From Marinospirillum sp031581385 (GTDB lineage: Bacteria > Pseudomonadota > Gammaproteobacteria > Pseudomonadales > Halomonadaceae), in NCBI RefSeq assembly GCF_044810985.1, contig NZ_CP085242.1:62001-126000 (forward strand): DNA of 64,000 bases. The letters run 5' to 3'. The notes below the pieces were generated by a model. The model was not told the DNA's origin and did no database searches. It saw only the letters and a program-made list of their open reading frames with translations. A program made the position numbers and the translations under genes. Shown here piece after piece: positions 7,610-16,151 of this stretch (position 1 is its first letter; the number at the start of each line of letters is the position of its first letter).

Positions 7610-8630
7610 AAGAAGGAATCTCGGGTTGGGAAGGTTTTTGATATCGTTGCTGTTGTTGGCCGCTTTGGATGTCAATGCTCAGGAAACCTCAGAAGTTGAA
7701 GAGGATTCAGAAGGCGAAGAGGAAATCGAGGAGCTGCTGGAAACCATGGAAGAATACCGCAATAGATTGCGATCTTCTCTGGAAAAATACGGTAAGAAGG
7801 CCGAAGATTTTGAGTTCGATTACCGGGAAACCCAGCTGGAAAAACGTCTCAAGCAGGAACGGGATACTGAAAACAACCTCTTTTCTTTTGCACCCCACCA
7901 ACGCAACTATATTCTGCCGGTCAGTTATTCCACCCACCCCAACCAGCAGCGCTTTGACTATCTCGACCCGGAAAGGGACTTACAGTCAACTGAAATCAAG
8001 TTTCAGTTAAGCATCAAAGTACCGTTGCTGCAGCAATGGATAAGAGATAAGCAAAGCCTGCATTTTGCTTTTACCCAGACCTCCTGGTGGCAGGCTTATC
8101 ACTCGGAGGCTTCACGACCCTTCCGGGAAAGCAACTACAAGCCGGAATTCTTTTTTACTCAGCAAAGTGATTTGCAGCTTCTGGGACTTAGCAATCCTTA
8201 CAATCGCCTGGGCTTTGCACATCAGTCCAATGGACGAACAGACCCTCAGTCACGTAGCTGGAATTACCTGTATGCTTCAACCGCCCTGGCCAAGGGCAAC
8301 TGGATGCTGGAGCTTAGCCCCCGTTACAAGTTGCCCCGTTTTACCGGAGAAGACGATAACCCGGATTTGGAAAATTACATCGGTTACTTTGATTTAAGCC
8401 TGGCCTATACCAACTGGGGTCAGGAGTTTGTTGTCACGACTCAGGGTAACTTTGAAACTGAGCAGGGGGGGCTGCAGTTGGACTGGTCCTTCCCTCTTTA
8501 CGGAGGAAAGCTTCGGGGGTTGGTGCAGGCCTACGGTGGCTATGGTGAAAGCCTGATTGATTATGACCATGAAAACTACCGCTTGAGTATCGGTTTTCAG
8601 TTTACCAATCAACTGTTTGGTGACTTTTAA
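7602..8630 (+). CDS. pldA: Outer membrane phospholipase A
   Basis: 342 residues. A signal peptide (cleavage near NAQE, about residue 26) is followed by an acidic, probably coiled-coil segment (about residues 28-92, rich in Glu and Lys/Arg). The OMPLA beta-barrel comes next. The catalytic block GFAHQSNGR places His207 and Ser209, with Asn221 in SRSWNY, matching the His-Ser-Asn site of PldA. The last residue is Phe, as in many outer-membrane barrels. PldA hydrolyses phospholipids that reach the outer leaflet. The acidic insert before the barrel is longer than in E. coli PldA. AGAGAG lies 8 bp before ATG 7602. Its stop overlaps that of the LysE gene by 3 bp. Confidence 0.9.
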   Translation: MFERRNLGLGRFLISLLLLAALDVNAQETSEVEEDSEGEEEIEELLETMEEYRNRLRSSLEKYGKKAEDFEFDYRETQLEKRLKQERDTENNLFSFAPHQRNYILPVSYSTHPNQQRFDYLDPERDLQSTEIKFQLSIKVPLLQQWIRDKQSLHFAFTQTSWWQAYHSEASRPFRESNYKPEFFFTQQSDLQLLGLSNPYNRLGFAHQSNGRTDPQSRSWNYLYASTALAKGNWMLELSPRYKLPRFTGEDDNPDLENYIGYFDLSLAYTNWGQEFVVTTQGNFETEQGGLQLDWSFPLYGGKLRGLVQAYGGYGESLIDYDHENYRLSIGFQFTNQLFGDF

Positions 8631-9241
8631 AGGGTCACCACCCGCAGGGCCAGCAGTAAAAGCAGTACGCCGGTGATGCGGTTGATCCAGGCGGTATGTT
8701 TTTGCAGCCAGGGAAGAACCAGGGAATGGGAAAGCCCGTAGGCGACCAGCAGATACCAGCCGGTATCAATCAGCCAGGCGGTGGTCGCCAGAATCAACTT
8801 GGCTTCCAGGGCCTGTCCGGGCTGAATGAACTGGGCAAAAAGGGCAACAAAAAAGATGGCGATTTTGGGGTTGAGAAAGGCCACCAGAAAGCCATCACGC
8901 ATTGCTGATACCGCTGAAGCAGCAGGTAAGCCTGAAGGGTTATCAAGCTGACTGCCTGAGCCTGCTTTCAGAGCTTTCCAGCCCATCCAGGCCAGGTAGG
9001 CCGCCCCCGCATAAATCAGCACTTCATACAGCCAGGGCAGTTGTTCCAGCAACCCGCCCAGGCCCAGCGCAACCAGAAAGGCATAAAGGCCCACCCCGGC
9101 ACCATGAGCCAGACCGGTCAGCATGCCATTGCGCCGGGAACCCTGCAGAGTATGGCGCAACACCACTGCCAGACTGGGGCCGGGTGAAACTGCTCCCAGC
9201 AGGCAGATGCTGGCCACTGATAACCAGGCCGCAAAGCTCAT
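8627..9241 (-). CDS. LysE/RhtB family amino-acid exporter
   Basis: 204 residues with about six hydrophobic segments. The N-terminus FAAWLSVASICLLGAVSPGPSLAVVLRHTL contains the family signature SPGPS. GSRRNGMLTGLAHGAGVGLYAFL and FLVAFLNPKIAIFFVALFAQFI are also typical of LysE. These inner-membrane proteins export amino acids or related metabolites by proton exchange. Substrate is unknown. It lies 19 bp downstream of rnb on the same strand and is probably co-transcribed with it. Confidence 0.88.
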   Translation of the reverse strand: MSFAAWLSVASICLLGAVSPGPSLAVVLRHTLQGSRRNGMLTGLAHGAGVGLYAFLVALGLGGLLEQLPWLYEVLIYAGAAYLAWMGWKALKAGSGSQLDNPSGLPAASAVSAMRDGFLVAFLNPKIAIFFVALFAQFIQPGQALEAKLILATTAWLIDTGWYLLVAYGLSHSLVLPWLQKHTAWINRITGVLLLLLALRVVTL

Positions 9242-9260
9242 GATTCGATCTTCCCCGGCA

Positions 9261-11243
9261 TCAGGCTGCAGGGCGGCCGATCAGGTTGCGCTGATCGACG
9301 CGGACTTCCGACAATTCAATCGTCAGCTCATCCGTCAGCCGGTAGGCCACTTCATCCTTGATCAAAACCCAGCCGTGTTCAGCATCGCAGGTGATTTCAT
9401 CACGATTGGCATGCAGGCTGGAGGCGGGAATAAAGACCGTTGCACCATTGGCCAGCAGCTTGACCCGCATACCCCCCCGGTTGATGTTGAAAATCTGGGC
9501 TTTGAAGGTTTCACCGACTTTGGGTTCCAGAAAGCGGGCATAGAGCCAGTCTTTGACATCACGCTCAGCCATGCGGTTGATTTTGCGGGCTGCGGTGAGT
9601 TCTTCGGTCAGTTCCGACTCCAGTTGCGGAGCCTGGGAGCCGGACAGGACGGCTTTGATCAGCCGGTGGTTGATCAGGTCACCGTATTTGCGAATCGGGG
9701 AAGTCCAGGTGGCATAGCTTTCAAAACCCAGGCCAAAATGCGGGCCGGGCTGAGTCGACATCAGCGAAAAGCCCTGGTGTTTGCGCAGTCGGGAATCCAG
9801 CCAGCCAGAAGGCAAGTCATCCAGCGCCAGGCGCAGGTGACGAAAACCCGCCAGGGTGTCCAAATTTTCAGCGGTGAAGGCTTCATCGTGATAGGCCAGG
9901 CCCTGTTCTTCAATCAGCTTGAGGGCATTGGTCACCTTTTCCGGGTCAAAACCCTGGTGAACATTGTAGATGCCCTGCCCCAGTTCTTTGGCCAGAAAGC
10001 TGGCCGCTGCGACATTGGCCAGCAGCATGGCTTCTTCCACCATCTTGTGAGCCAGGCGTCTGTCTTCCACTTCAATATCCGTGACCCGGCCTTCAGCATC
10101 CAGGATAAAGCGATAATCAGGTTGATCCTTGAACACCAGGGCATTGTCATGCCGCCATTGCAGACGTTGTTCGGCAAAGGCTTTAAGCTGTTTGAGCTGT
10201 TCAGCAATCTCTTCACTGCCGGGTTGCCAGTCACCCTGGCCTTCCAGCCAGTCGGAAACCGCCTGGTAATCCAGCTTGGCACGGGATTGAATCCAGCCTG
10301 CCTTGAATTCAGTGGGCTCCAGCAACTTGCCTTCAGTATCCAGGTTGAGCGTGGCCACCAGAGCTGGGCGTTTTTCACCTTCTTTCAGGGAGCAAAGATC
10401 ATCGGACAACTGCTTGGGCAGCATGGTCACGGTGCGTGCGGGCAGGTAGAGAGTGAACGCACGGGTTTTGGCTTCAATGTCAGCAGCGCTGCCTTCGGGC
10501 ACATAGGCCGAAGGATCGGCAATGGCAATCTGCAACTGCCAGCCACCCTCCGTGCGGGGCGTAATGCTCAGAGCATCATCCATGTCTTTGGTGGAAGCAC
10601 TGTCGATGGTGAAGAAAGGCGTTGCAGTCAGGTCTTCGCGCACCAGGCCTTCGGGGTCGGTCAGCGTCCAGTCTTCTTCAATCACGGGTTGTTCGTGGGG
10701 CAGGGCATGGCGCGCCAGTATTACCCACCAGGGGGCATAGTGATCGTCTTGTTTGGCAACCAGTTCGGTGACTTCAATGAAAAAGCTGTTGTCTTTGGGT
10801 TTCAGGGGATGGCGTTCCAGAAAGGCAACCACCCAGTCACCATCGTCCAGGTCTTTTTCATCCAGGCCGGAAACACACTTGCCTTTCAAGGGCTGGTTCA
10901 GGTTGGGTTGATCCGGCACCACGGCCAGTTTGCCCTGAACTTTCTGAACCCGGCCAATAAAGCGATTCAAACCCTGTTCCAGCAATTCTTCAGGCTCGGC
11001 AATTTCGCGCATCTCACCCTTGCGGTCGGCTTCTTCGCGCAGCACAGCCTTGACCTGATCGCCATGCAGTACCTGCTTCATGTAGGGCGGCGGAATGAAA
11101 TAGCTGTTGCCATCTTCGGTTTCCAGAAAACCAAAACCCTTGTCAGTGCCTTTGATTTTGCCTTCTACACGCGGCGTGGCTTCCTTGAGTTGCCCCTTGA
11201 GCTGGGAGAGAAGGTCGTTATTTTTCAGTAGAGTCGATCGCAT
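9261..11243 (-). CDS. rnb: Exoribonuclease II
   Basis: 660 residues, close to the 644 of E. coli RNase II. Order: cold-shock domains (ATPRVEGKIKGTDKGFGFLE, SYFIPPP), the RNB catalytic domain with TIDSASTKDMDDAL carrying the Mg-binding aspartates, GPHFGLGFESYATWTSPIRKYGDLINHRL, and a C-terminal S1 domain (MRVKLLANGATVFIPAS). It degrades single-stranded RNA 3' to 5'. The gene lies 23 bp after a small membrane-protein gene and 19 bp before lysE, so it probably sits in a three-gene operon. Much of its complement is also open (9123-11231 on the plus strand), but the RNase II match is unambiguous. Confidence 0.96.
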   Translation of the reverse strand: MRSTLLKNNDLLSQLKGQLKEATPRVEGKIKGTDKGFGFLETEDGNSYFIPPPYMKQVLHGDQVKAVLREEADRKGEMREIAEPEELLEQGLNRFIGRVQKVQGKLAVVPDQPNLNQPLKGKCVSGLDEKDLDDGDWVVAFLERHPLKPKDNSFFIEVTELVAKQDDHYAPWWVILARHALPHEQPVIEEDWTLTDPEGLVREDLTATPFFTIDSASTKDMDDALSITPRTEGGWQLQIAIADPSAYVPEGSAADIEAKTRAFTLYLPARTVTMLPKQLSDDLCSLKEGEKRPALVATLNLDTEGKLLEPTEFKAGWIQSRAKLDYQAVSDWLEGQGDWQPGSEEIAEQLKQLKAFAEQRLQWRHDNALVFKDQPDYRFILDAEGRVTDIEVEDRRLAHKMVEEAMLLANVAAASFLAKELGQGIYNVHQGFDPEKVTNALKLIEEQGLAYHDEAFTAENLDTLAGFRHLRLALDDLPSGWLDSRLRKHQGFSLMSTQPGPHFGLGFESYATWTSPIRKYGDLINHRLIKAVLSGSQAPQLESELTEELTAARKINRMAERDVKDWLYARFLEPKVGETFKAQIFNINRGGMRVKLLANGATVFIPASSLHANRDEITCDAEHGWVLIKDEVAYRLTDELTIELSEVRVDQRNLIGRPAA

Positions 11244-11266
11244 TAAAAAAACCTTGAAGGGTGGTG

Positions 11267-11485
11267 TTACTGATCATCAGGAACCATGAATTCCTGGCGC
11301 TGTTGTTCGCGAAGTTCGCTGGGGCTGGGAGTAACCAGATAGCCATACCAGACCGGGGAGGTGCCGATCAAAAAACCCAGAACAGCCAGGCTGGTGCCCA
11401 GTTTTTTGCGCTTGGGGCGCAGGTTTAATCCGACCAGTACGATAACCAGACCGAGAAAGTGCAGAAAATAAGTGCCGGGGCCCAT
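11267..11485 (-). CDS. Small two-helix membrane protein
   Basis: 72 residues with two hydrophobic segments (YFLHFLGLVIVLVGLNL and LGTSLAVLGFLIGTSPVWYGYL) separated by a basic turn RPKRKK, and a charged tail. No family recognised. Located immediately upstream of rnb on the same strand (23 bp). Divergent from the nitrilase-family gene. Confidence 0.55.
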   Translation of the reverse strand: MGPGTYFLHFLGLVIVLVGLNLRPKRKKLGTSLAVLGFLIGTSPVWYGYLVTPSPSELREQQRQEFMVPDDQ

Positions 11486-11575
11486 AAACGCTTCCTGAAG
11501 TTGTTGGCAGTAAGACTCACGAGTAAACTGGTATTTTAACTGACTTACGCAGGCTTTTCAGCGTTGGAGTGCTTT

Positions 11576-12409
11576 ATGATGCATCCTCGTAGTTTTTCCC
11601 ATCTCGATGCTGCGGTGACCCTGGCTGCAGCCCAGATGAACAGCAGTGATGACTGGCAGGCCAACCTCGCCACGGCTGAGCATCTGGTCACCGAAGCGGC
11701 CCGGTCCGGTGCCCAGTTGGTGGCCTTGCCGGAATTTTTTCCGCTCATCAGCAAGGATCTGCAAGTCAGACTGGATCTGGCCGAAGAGGAAGGCCGTGGT
11801 CCCTTGCAGGAGGCTCTTTCCGCGCTGGCCGCCCGGCTGGGTATCTGGTTGGTGGCAGGCAGTTTGCCGCTGAAAACCTATGTCGAGGATAAAACCACCA
11901 ACACCTGTCTGGTTTACGGCCCGGACGGCCAGCAGGTGGTGCGTTATGACAAGATTCATCTGTTTGGTTTTCAGAAAGATGGTGAAAGCTATAACGAAAG
12001 CGAAACCTTTATCCCCGGTGAGCGCCCCGCGATTTTTGATACACCCTTCGGGCGGGTGGGCCTGTCGATTTGTTACGACCTGCGCTTTCCCGAGCTTTTT
12101 CGGTCTTTGGATGAGGTGGACTTGTTGATTGTGCCTTCTGCTTTTACCGTGCCGACCGGACAGGCTCACTGGGAGCTTTTGCTGAGAGCCAGAGCCGTGG
12201 AAAACCAGTGTTATGTGCTGGCACCGGCTCAGGTGGGCCAGCATGCCGATGGCCGCAAAACCTGGGGGCACAGCATGCTGATTGATCCCTGGGGTGAAGT
12301 GGTGGCCTGCCTGCCCCAGGGTGAGGGTCTTGTCAGCGGTCAACTCGACAGCCAGCGTATTCAGGAAATCAGAGGCCAGCTACCCGCCCTGAACCACCGG
12401 CGACTCTGA
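11576..12409 (+). CDS. Carbon-nitrogen hydrolase (nitrilase superfamily, Nit-like)
   Basis: 277 residues. The Glu-Lys-Cys triad is clear: Glu53 in ALPEFFPL, Lys126 in RYDKIHLF, Cys166 in SICYDLRFPE. The Nit-type features WGHSMLIDPWGEVVA and LLLRARAVENQCYVLAPAQ are present. Close relatives (YbeM/NIT group) act as deaminated-glutathione or omega-amidases; which amide is hydrolysed here is inferred only from family. ATG 11576 follows GGAG at 11566-11569. The 3' end overlaps the converging DUF488 gene by 30 bp. Confidence 0.88.
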   Translation: MMHPRSFSHLDAAVTLAAAQMNSSDDWQANLATAEHLVTEAARSGAQLVALPEFFPLISKDLQVRLDLAEEEGRGPLQEALSALAARLGIWLVAGSLPLKTYVEDKTTNTCLVYGPDGQQVVRYDKIHLFGFQKDGESYNESETFIPGERPAIFDTPFGRVGLSICYDLRFPELFRSLDEVDLLIVPSAFTVPTGQAHWELLLRARAVENQCYVLAPAQVGQHADGRKTWGHSMLIDPWGEVVACLPQGEGLVSGQLDSQRIQEIRGQLPALNHRRL

Positions 12410-12784
12410 GCTTTCTCCCGGAGTCTGGTCTTGCCAAAGCTCCAGGGACTCTTTCAGCAGCAGAACATGGCTGTGTTCCGGTTCCCGCTCCAGAGCCAGC
12501 AGGGTGACACGGCCCTGCTGGGCCTGGGTCTTCAGAGCCCGGAGTTTTTCCGGGCTGGTATAAAGTTCATTGCGGTACTGACGCGCAAATTCCTTCCAGC
12601 TGATCTCACCCTGAGAAAACTGGCGTTTCAAGGCTGTGCTGGGGGCTGAATCCCGCCACCAGTGATCCACGCCCAGCTCATTTCGGTCGCGCCCATGGGG
12701 CCAAAGCCGATCCACCAAAATACGCGTGCCATCCTCTTCTTCACGAGGAGCATAGATCCATTTGATAAAAACTGGGTATTTCAT
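12380..12784 (-). CDS. DUF488 family protein (YeaO-like)
   Basis: 134 residues. Typical DUF488 pattern: VFIKWIYAPREEEDGTRILVDRLWPHGRDR, then WWRDSAPSTALKRQFS, FARQYRNEL, and VTLLALEREPEHSHVLLL. The family has unknown function. ATG 12784 begins the conserved part; the frame is open further upstream but that sequence has no family match. Convergent overlap of 30 bp with the nitrilase-family gene. Confidence 0.82.
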   Translation of the reverse strand: MKYPVFIKWIYAPREEEDGTRILVDRLWPHGRDRNELGVDHWWRDSAPSTALKRQFSQGEISWKEFARQYRNELYTSPEKLRALKTQAQQGRVTLLALEREPEHSHVLLLKESLELWQDQTPGESSESPVVQGG

Positions 12785-12885
12785 GGCTATTTTCCCTGAT
12801 TCTTCAGTGAAGCCAGCGTCCCACTCAGTTAGAATGGTCAGCTTTACGCTGGTTTTAATGAGTCTTGTTCCCCTGGGGGTATTTT

Positions 12886-15339
12886 TTGTCTGTTTCCTTG
12901 TCCGACTGGTTGCGTCCACTTCTGTTGCTTTCGCAGGATGATCGCGAAAACGCCGAGATCCTGGCTGAATACAGTCTCAGCCAACTGGCCGATGCCTATG
13001 CCTTTATCTACCAGTCCTGGCAAGATAAAACAGCGAGCAAACTTTTAACCAGTATACAGGTTATTGCCGCTCTGGATCGACTCCACTGGTTGGAGACTGC
13101 AGAAAGTGATGCCTGGCTGAGTCTCTTTGCCCAGCGCCTGCAACAGGCTTGCCCCAGTGCAGAGGCTCTGCTTGAAGAGCTGGAGACCACCGGCTATCCC
13201 CAGGTGCGTTTGCAAAAGCTGCAGACAGCAGACTTGAGCAACTGGTCAGAAGATCTGGATATTCCCTGGGTTGCCAAGCCGGATCGGGTGGTTTTACCCC
13301 CTGAGCTGAAAGTGCGTTCTACCCCCCTGGGTTATGCACTTGCGGTCAGGTCTTCCAGTTTTGTACTTTATAAACAGCCTCTGAATTGCAGTGATTATCT
13401 TCGTGAACGCTTCTGGCCGGATGTCCAGGAAACCCTGAACAGCTACTGGCAAGTCTACACAGCCAGTGATTGTCTGCAGCTGATTTATTGGCTGGGTGGT
13501 CAGGGACAGCGTTATGCCTGGCAGCTGGATTTTGCCTGGCTGAAAAATTCCGATGCCGAAGACCGGCAAACCTGGCGTGAAGAATTGCCGGAAGGTTTTG
13601 AAGGCTATGCGGATCTGATGGAAGAACTGGCTCTGGAAGACAAGTTGGAGCTGGATGTAGCAGCCTGGGACTGGGTGCGCATGGCTGATCTGGCTTTGGC
13701 AGGCTATCTGGCCGGTTACCTGACTTCCAGCCAATGGCGCAGTTTTGCCCTGGTGGCCCTGTGGCTGCTGCGCAGCCGTTATGGTTCCTGGGAAGAACTG
13801 GCCGATAGCTACCTGCTGGGTTATCGCCTCTGGCAGACACAGACGGATTTCAGCCTCAGCCCGGAGCTGGAAGTGACCTGGCAACAATTATTGACCTTGC
13901 CTTTTTCGCCCTTGCAGCAGCTCGATTGGCAGGCCTTGTCTCTGGATCACCCGGATTTTCGTGATGCCATCAACTACTATTCCGAGCGTCTGGATGATCC
14001 CCTGATGCTCGCCAGCCTGCTTGCCAGTCTGCGCGATGATGTCAGCCTGTTGACCGGTCTGGCTCTGGATGATCTGCCGGAGAGCCGCCGCAGTGAAGCC
14101 AAAGATTATCTTTTTGCCGGTCTGGACATTCACCCGGATGAACAGCTTACCACCACCCTGGCGCGCTTCTGGCAACCGGGCCGTGTTCACCATTATGATC
14201 AACTGGCCCTCAACTGCCGGGTTGGCAAAATACCCCAGTTGCCTTCCAATCTGGCTGCGGTGGATGAAGTTTGGGAAGCCTGGCGCGAACAAACTCCGCT
14301 GCTGGCGGAACTGGTCAAGCATCCAGCTGGCATTGTCATGGCGGAAAAATATGCCTTTTATCTGGTCAAGGCACTGGAAACCAACCACTATTCGGTGAAA
14401 GAAGCCGAACAGCTGGCGCTGGCGCTGAAAGACTACCTGAGCTGGCACTATTCTTCGGCCCAGGGTCTTCTGCAGGCTTGGCAGGGCTGGGATGAAGTGC
14501 TCAGTCTCAGCGGTGAAGAGCGCCCCCTGCTGGCTGAACTCAGCTGGCACCTGCAAGATCCCGGCAGTCTGTTTCGGTTTCTGCCCTGGAAGCGCCCACC
14601 GGCACGCTTCACCGAACCGGGCAAGCCCGTCAGCGAAGCCGACCTGGCCACCCTGAATCTGGTTGGCCCCCTCACCGGGCTGCACTGGTCCTGGCCGGAA
14701 AAATTGCCTCAGCATCCGCGTCAGGAACTGAAAAGTCTTTTGCAGGACACCCATCTATTTCAGGATGCCGATGATCTGAAAGACTTTCTCAATCACCTGT
14801 TGCTGGCGGGGGATCGTCAGGAATACATGATCGCCTTCTCGCCTTTCACCCTGAACAGCGAACGTCTGGATATGGAGATTGAAGCCCAGGAACAGGATGA
14901 TCGCGATGAAGAACAGGAAGCCTACTACCAGCGTTTGCTGCGGGTGAAAAACAATGCCTTGGGCATCAATGATCTGGACTTGACCGCCTGGGATATGGTG
15001 CAACTCGTGGATCTGGCGGTGGCTGGTTATCAACTCGACTGGCTGAGCGAAAAGGAGCTTCAGGAATGGCTGGCCAGAATCCGCGAACAGATCACCCAGG
15101 AATACACCGGCTGGGCCGACTTTGCCCGCGCCCTGCTCGCCGGTTACAACTTTTTCATGAATGAAACCGAAAACCGCGCCGAACTGCTGGAAGTCTTCAG
15201 CCAACGCCTGCTCAGCCTGCTGATCGCCGTACCCGCCCAGGCCGGACTCTGGTACACCCTCGCCTGGCCGGGTGACAAACAACGCAGCTGGAACCAGTCA
15301 GCGACACCGAGTTTGAGTGGGAAGCAGAGATTGCATTAA
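12886..15339 (+). CDS. Large protein with two DUF1266-like repeats
   Basis: About 817 residues, soluble, very rich in Trp, Leu, Asp and Glu. Two regions share a pattern seen in DUF1266 proteins (YbeR/YbeU type). The first is AAWDWVRMADLALAGYLAGYLT...YGSWEELADSYLLGYRLW near residues 260-320. The second is TAWDMVQLVDLAVAGYQLDWLS...YTGWADFARALLAGYNFF near residues 700-760. The pair suggests an internal duplication with a long helical spacer. TTG 12886 is preferred because GGGGG ends 6 bp upstream; TTG 12865 is possible. No function is known. It converges on the toxin-antitoxin pair with only 7 bp between stops. Confidence 0.75.
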   Translation: MSVSLSDWLRPLLLLSQDDRENAEILAEYSLSQLADAYAFIYQSWQDKTASKLLTSIQVIAALDRLHWLETAESDAWLSLFAQRLQQACPSAEALLEELETTGYPQVRLQKLQTADLSNWSEDLDIPWVAKPDRVVLPPELKVRSTPLGYALAVRSSSFVLYKQPLNCSDYLRERFWPDVQETLNSYWQVYTASDCLQLIYWLGGQGQRYAWQLDFAWLKNSDAEDRQTWREELPEGFEGYADLMEELALEDKLELDVAAWDWVRMADLALAGYLAGYLTSSQWRSFALVALWLLRSRYGSWEELADSYLLGYRLWQTQTDFSLSPELEVTWQQLLTLPFSPLQQLDWQALSLDHPDFRDAINYYSERLDDPLMLASLLASLRDDVSLLTGLALDDLPESRRSEAKDYLFAGLDIHPDEQLTTTLARFWQPGRVHHYDQLALNCRVGKIPQLPSNLAAVDEVWEAWREQTPLLAELVKHPAGIVMAEKYAFYLVKALETNHYSVKEAEQLALALKDYLSWHYSSAQGLLQAWQGWDEVLSLSGEERPLLAELSWHLQDPGSLFRFLPWKRPPARFTEPGKPVSEADLATLNLVGPLTGLHWSWPEKLPQHPRQELKSLLQDTHLFQDADDLKDFLNHLLLAGDRQEYMIAFSPFTLNSERLDMEIEAQEQDDRDEEQEAYYQRLLRVKNNALGINDLDLTAWDMVQLVDLAVAGYQLDWLSEKELQEWLARIREQITQEYTGWADFARALLAGYNFFMNETENRAELLEVFSQRLLSLLIAVPAQAGLWYTLAWPGDKQRSWNQSATPSLSGKQRLH

Positions 15340-15346
15340 AAGATAT

Positions 15347-15652
15347 CTAGATCAAGGCTTCCAGTCCTTTCTTGTCTACCAGGTTCAGCAGTTTTAGTGA
15401 GGGGCCGTTAGGTTTTTTGCCGCCAACTTCCCACTTCTGCACCGTAGAGGGGCTGGTGTTGAGATAAGCAGCGAAGACTGCTTGGCTGGCTCGGGTTTTC
15501 TGTCGGATGCGCTTGATCTGGGCAGGGGTGTAGACCTTTACCGGTGGCAAGCAGAGGGCATCGAAATCACGCAGGGTGACGTCACTCATCACTCCAGCTT
15601 CGTGCAGATCCTTGGCACTTTCGTGAAGGGTATCCAGGATTGATTTATCCAT
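15347..15652 (-). CDS. higA: HigA-type antitoxin (HTH, XRE)
   Basis: 101 residues. The C-terminal half carries a helix-turn-helix of XRE type: YTPAQIKRIRQKTRASQAVFAAYLNTSPSTVQKWEVGGKKPNGPSLKLLNLV. The N-terminal part (ESAKDLHEAGVMSDVTLRDFDALCLPPVKV) matches antitoxins partnered with RelE-like toxins of the HigB-2 kind. Its start overlaps the 3' end of the toxin gene by 8 bp; toxin first, antitoxin second is the HigBA order. It should bind its own promoter, where a short palindrome is present. Confidence 0.88.
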   Translation of the reverse strand: MDKSILDTLHESAKDLHEAGVMSDVTLRDFDALCLPPVKVYTPAQIKRIRQKTRASQAVFAAYLNTSPSTVQKWEVGGKKPNGPSLKLLNLVDKKGLEALI

Positions 15653-16019
15653 CGTTAATGACCTCGATTAAGGCACCGTGTTTAACGGCTTTATTCAATT
15701 CAGTTTTGCTGTAGTTCAACAGGGTGTTGGCATAAAGCTTCAAAGCTTTCAGCTCCTTGTCACTGATATTGGCTCGTTTGTTCTTAGCGAAGCCATAAAT
15801 GAAGAAGGCCTTGTCACCGGTTCGGTAGGCCAAGAGGGTTCGGACACCTCCGCTCTTCCCGCGATCACCGATTGCGACCCGCTTCTTGAATATATGCCCA
15901 CCAAGCTCGGCATCCACCAATCCTCGCGCAATTTCCTCAATGGCAACCTGTAAAGCTGTGTCGCTTAGTCCCTCTCTGGCGGCCCACTTGCTGAATGGCT
16001 TGTTTTTAAATACTTGCAG
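15645..16019 (-). CDS. higB: RelE/HigB-type toxin, apparent CTG start
   Basis: The conserved family N-terminus (VFKNKPFSKWAAREGLSDTALQ) is in frame but is preceded only by CTG at 16019. An in-frame TGA lies two codons upstream, and no ATG, GTG or TTG occurs before TTG 15920 on this strand. From CTG the protein is 124 residues, the normal length. AGGGA lies 7 bp before the CTG, and a TATACT box lies about 25 bp upstream. The rest (GLVDAELGGHIFKKRVAIGDRGKSGGVRTLLAYRTGDKAFFIYGFAKNKRANI) is typical of the COG4737 toxins, which are ribosome-dependent or free mRNA nucleases. Starting at TTG 15920 would lose the first 33 residues and probably activity. Confidence 0.8.
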   Translation of the reverse strand: MQVFKNKPFSKWAAREGLSDTALQVAIEEIARGLVDAELGGHIFKKRVAIGDRGKSGGVRTLLAYRTGDKAFFIYGFAKNKRANISDKELKALKLYANTLLNYSKTELNKAVKHGALIEVINDG

Positions 16020-16043
16020 GTTTCATCCCTGATATTCAAAAAA

Positions 16044-16060
16044 AGTATAGCACTTAGTGC
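16044..16060 (-). promoter_or_regulatory. higBA promoter -10 with overlapping palindromic operator
   Basis: On the minus strand, TATACT (16049-16044) is a near-consensus -10 box. Directly upstream lies the perfect palindrome GCACT-A-AGTGC (16060-16050), inside the -10/-35 spacer. Such placement is usual for autoregulated toxin-antitoxin operons. The -35 (ATTACT) is weak. Confidence 0.5.
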
Positions 16061-16151
16061 GATGGAAGTAATCCCTTTCAGTCTGGCTAATTTTTGGCAT
16101 CCCTGCCAGAACCCAGATCAATCATTCCCTGCCACAAACTAGGCATGCTTT

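Noticed and set aside
9123..11231. 702-residue plus-strand frame opposite rnb
   Set aside because: It mirrors the RNase II gene base for base; the protein has no family features and its start lies inside lysE.
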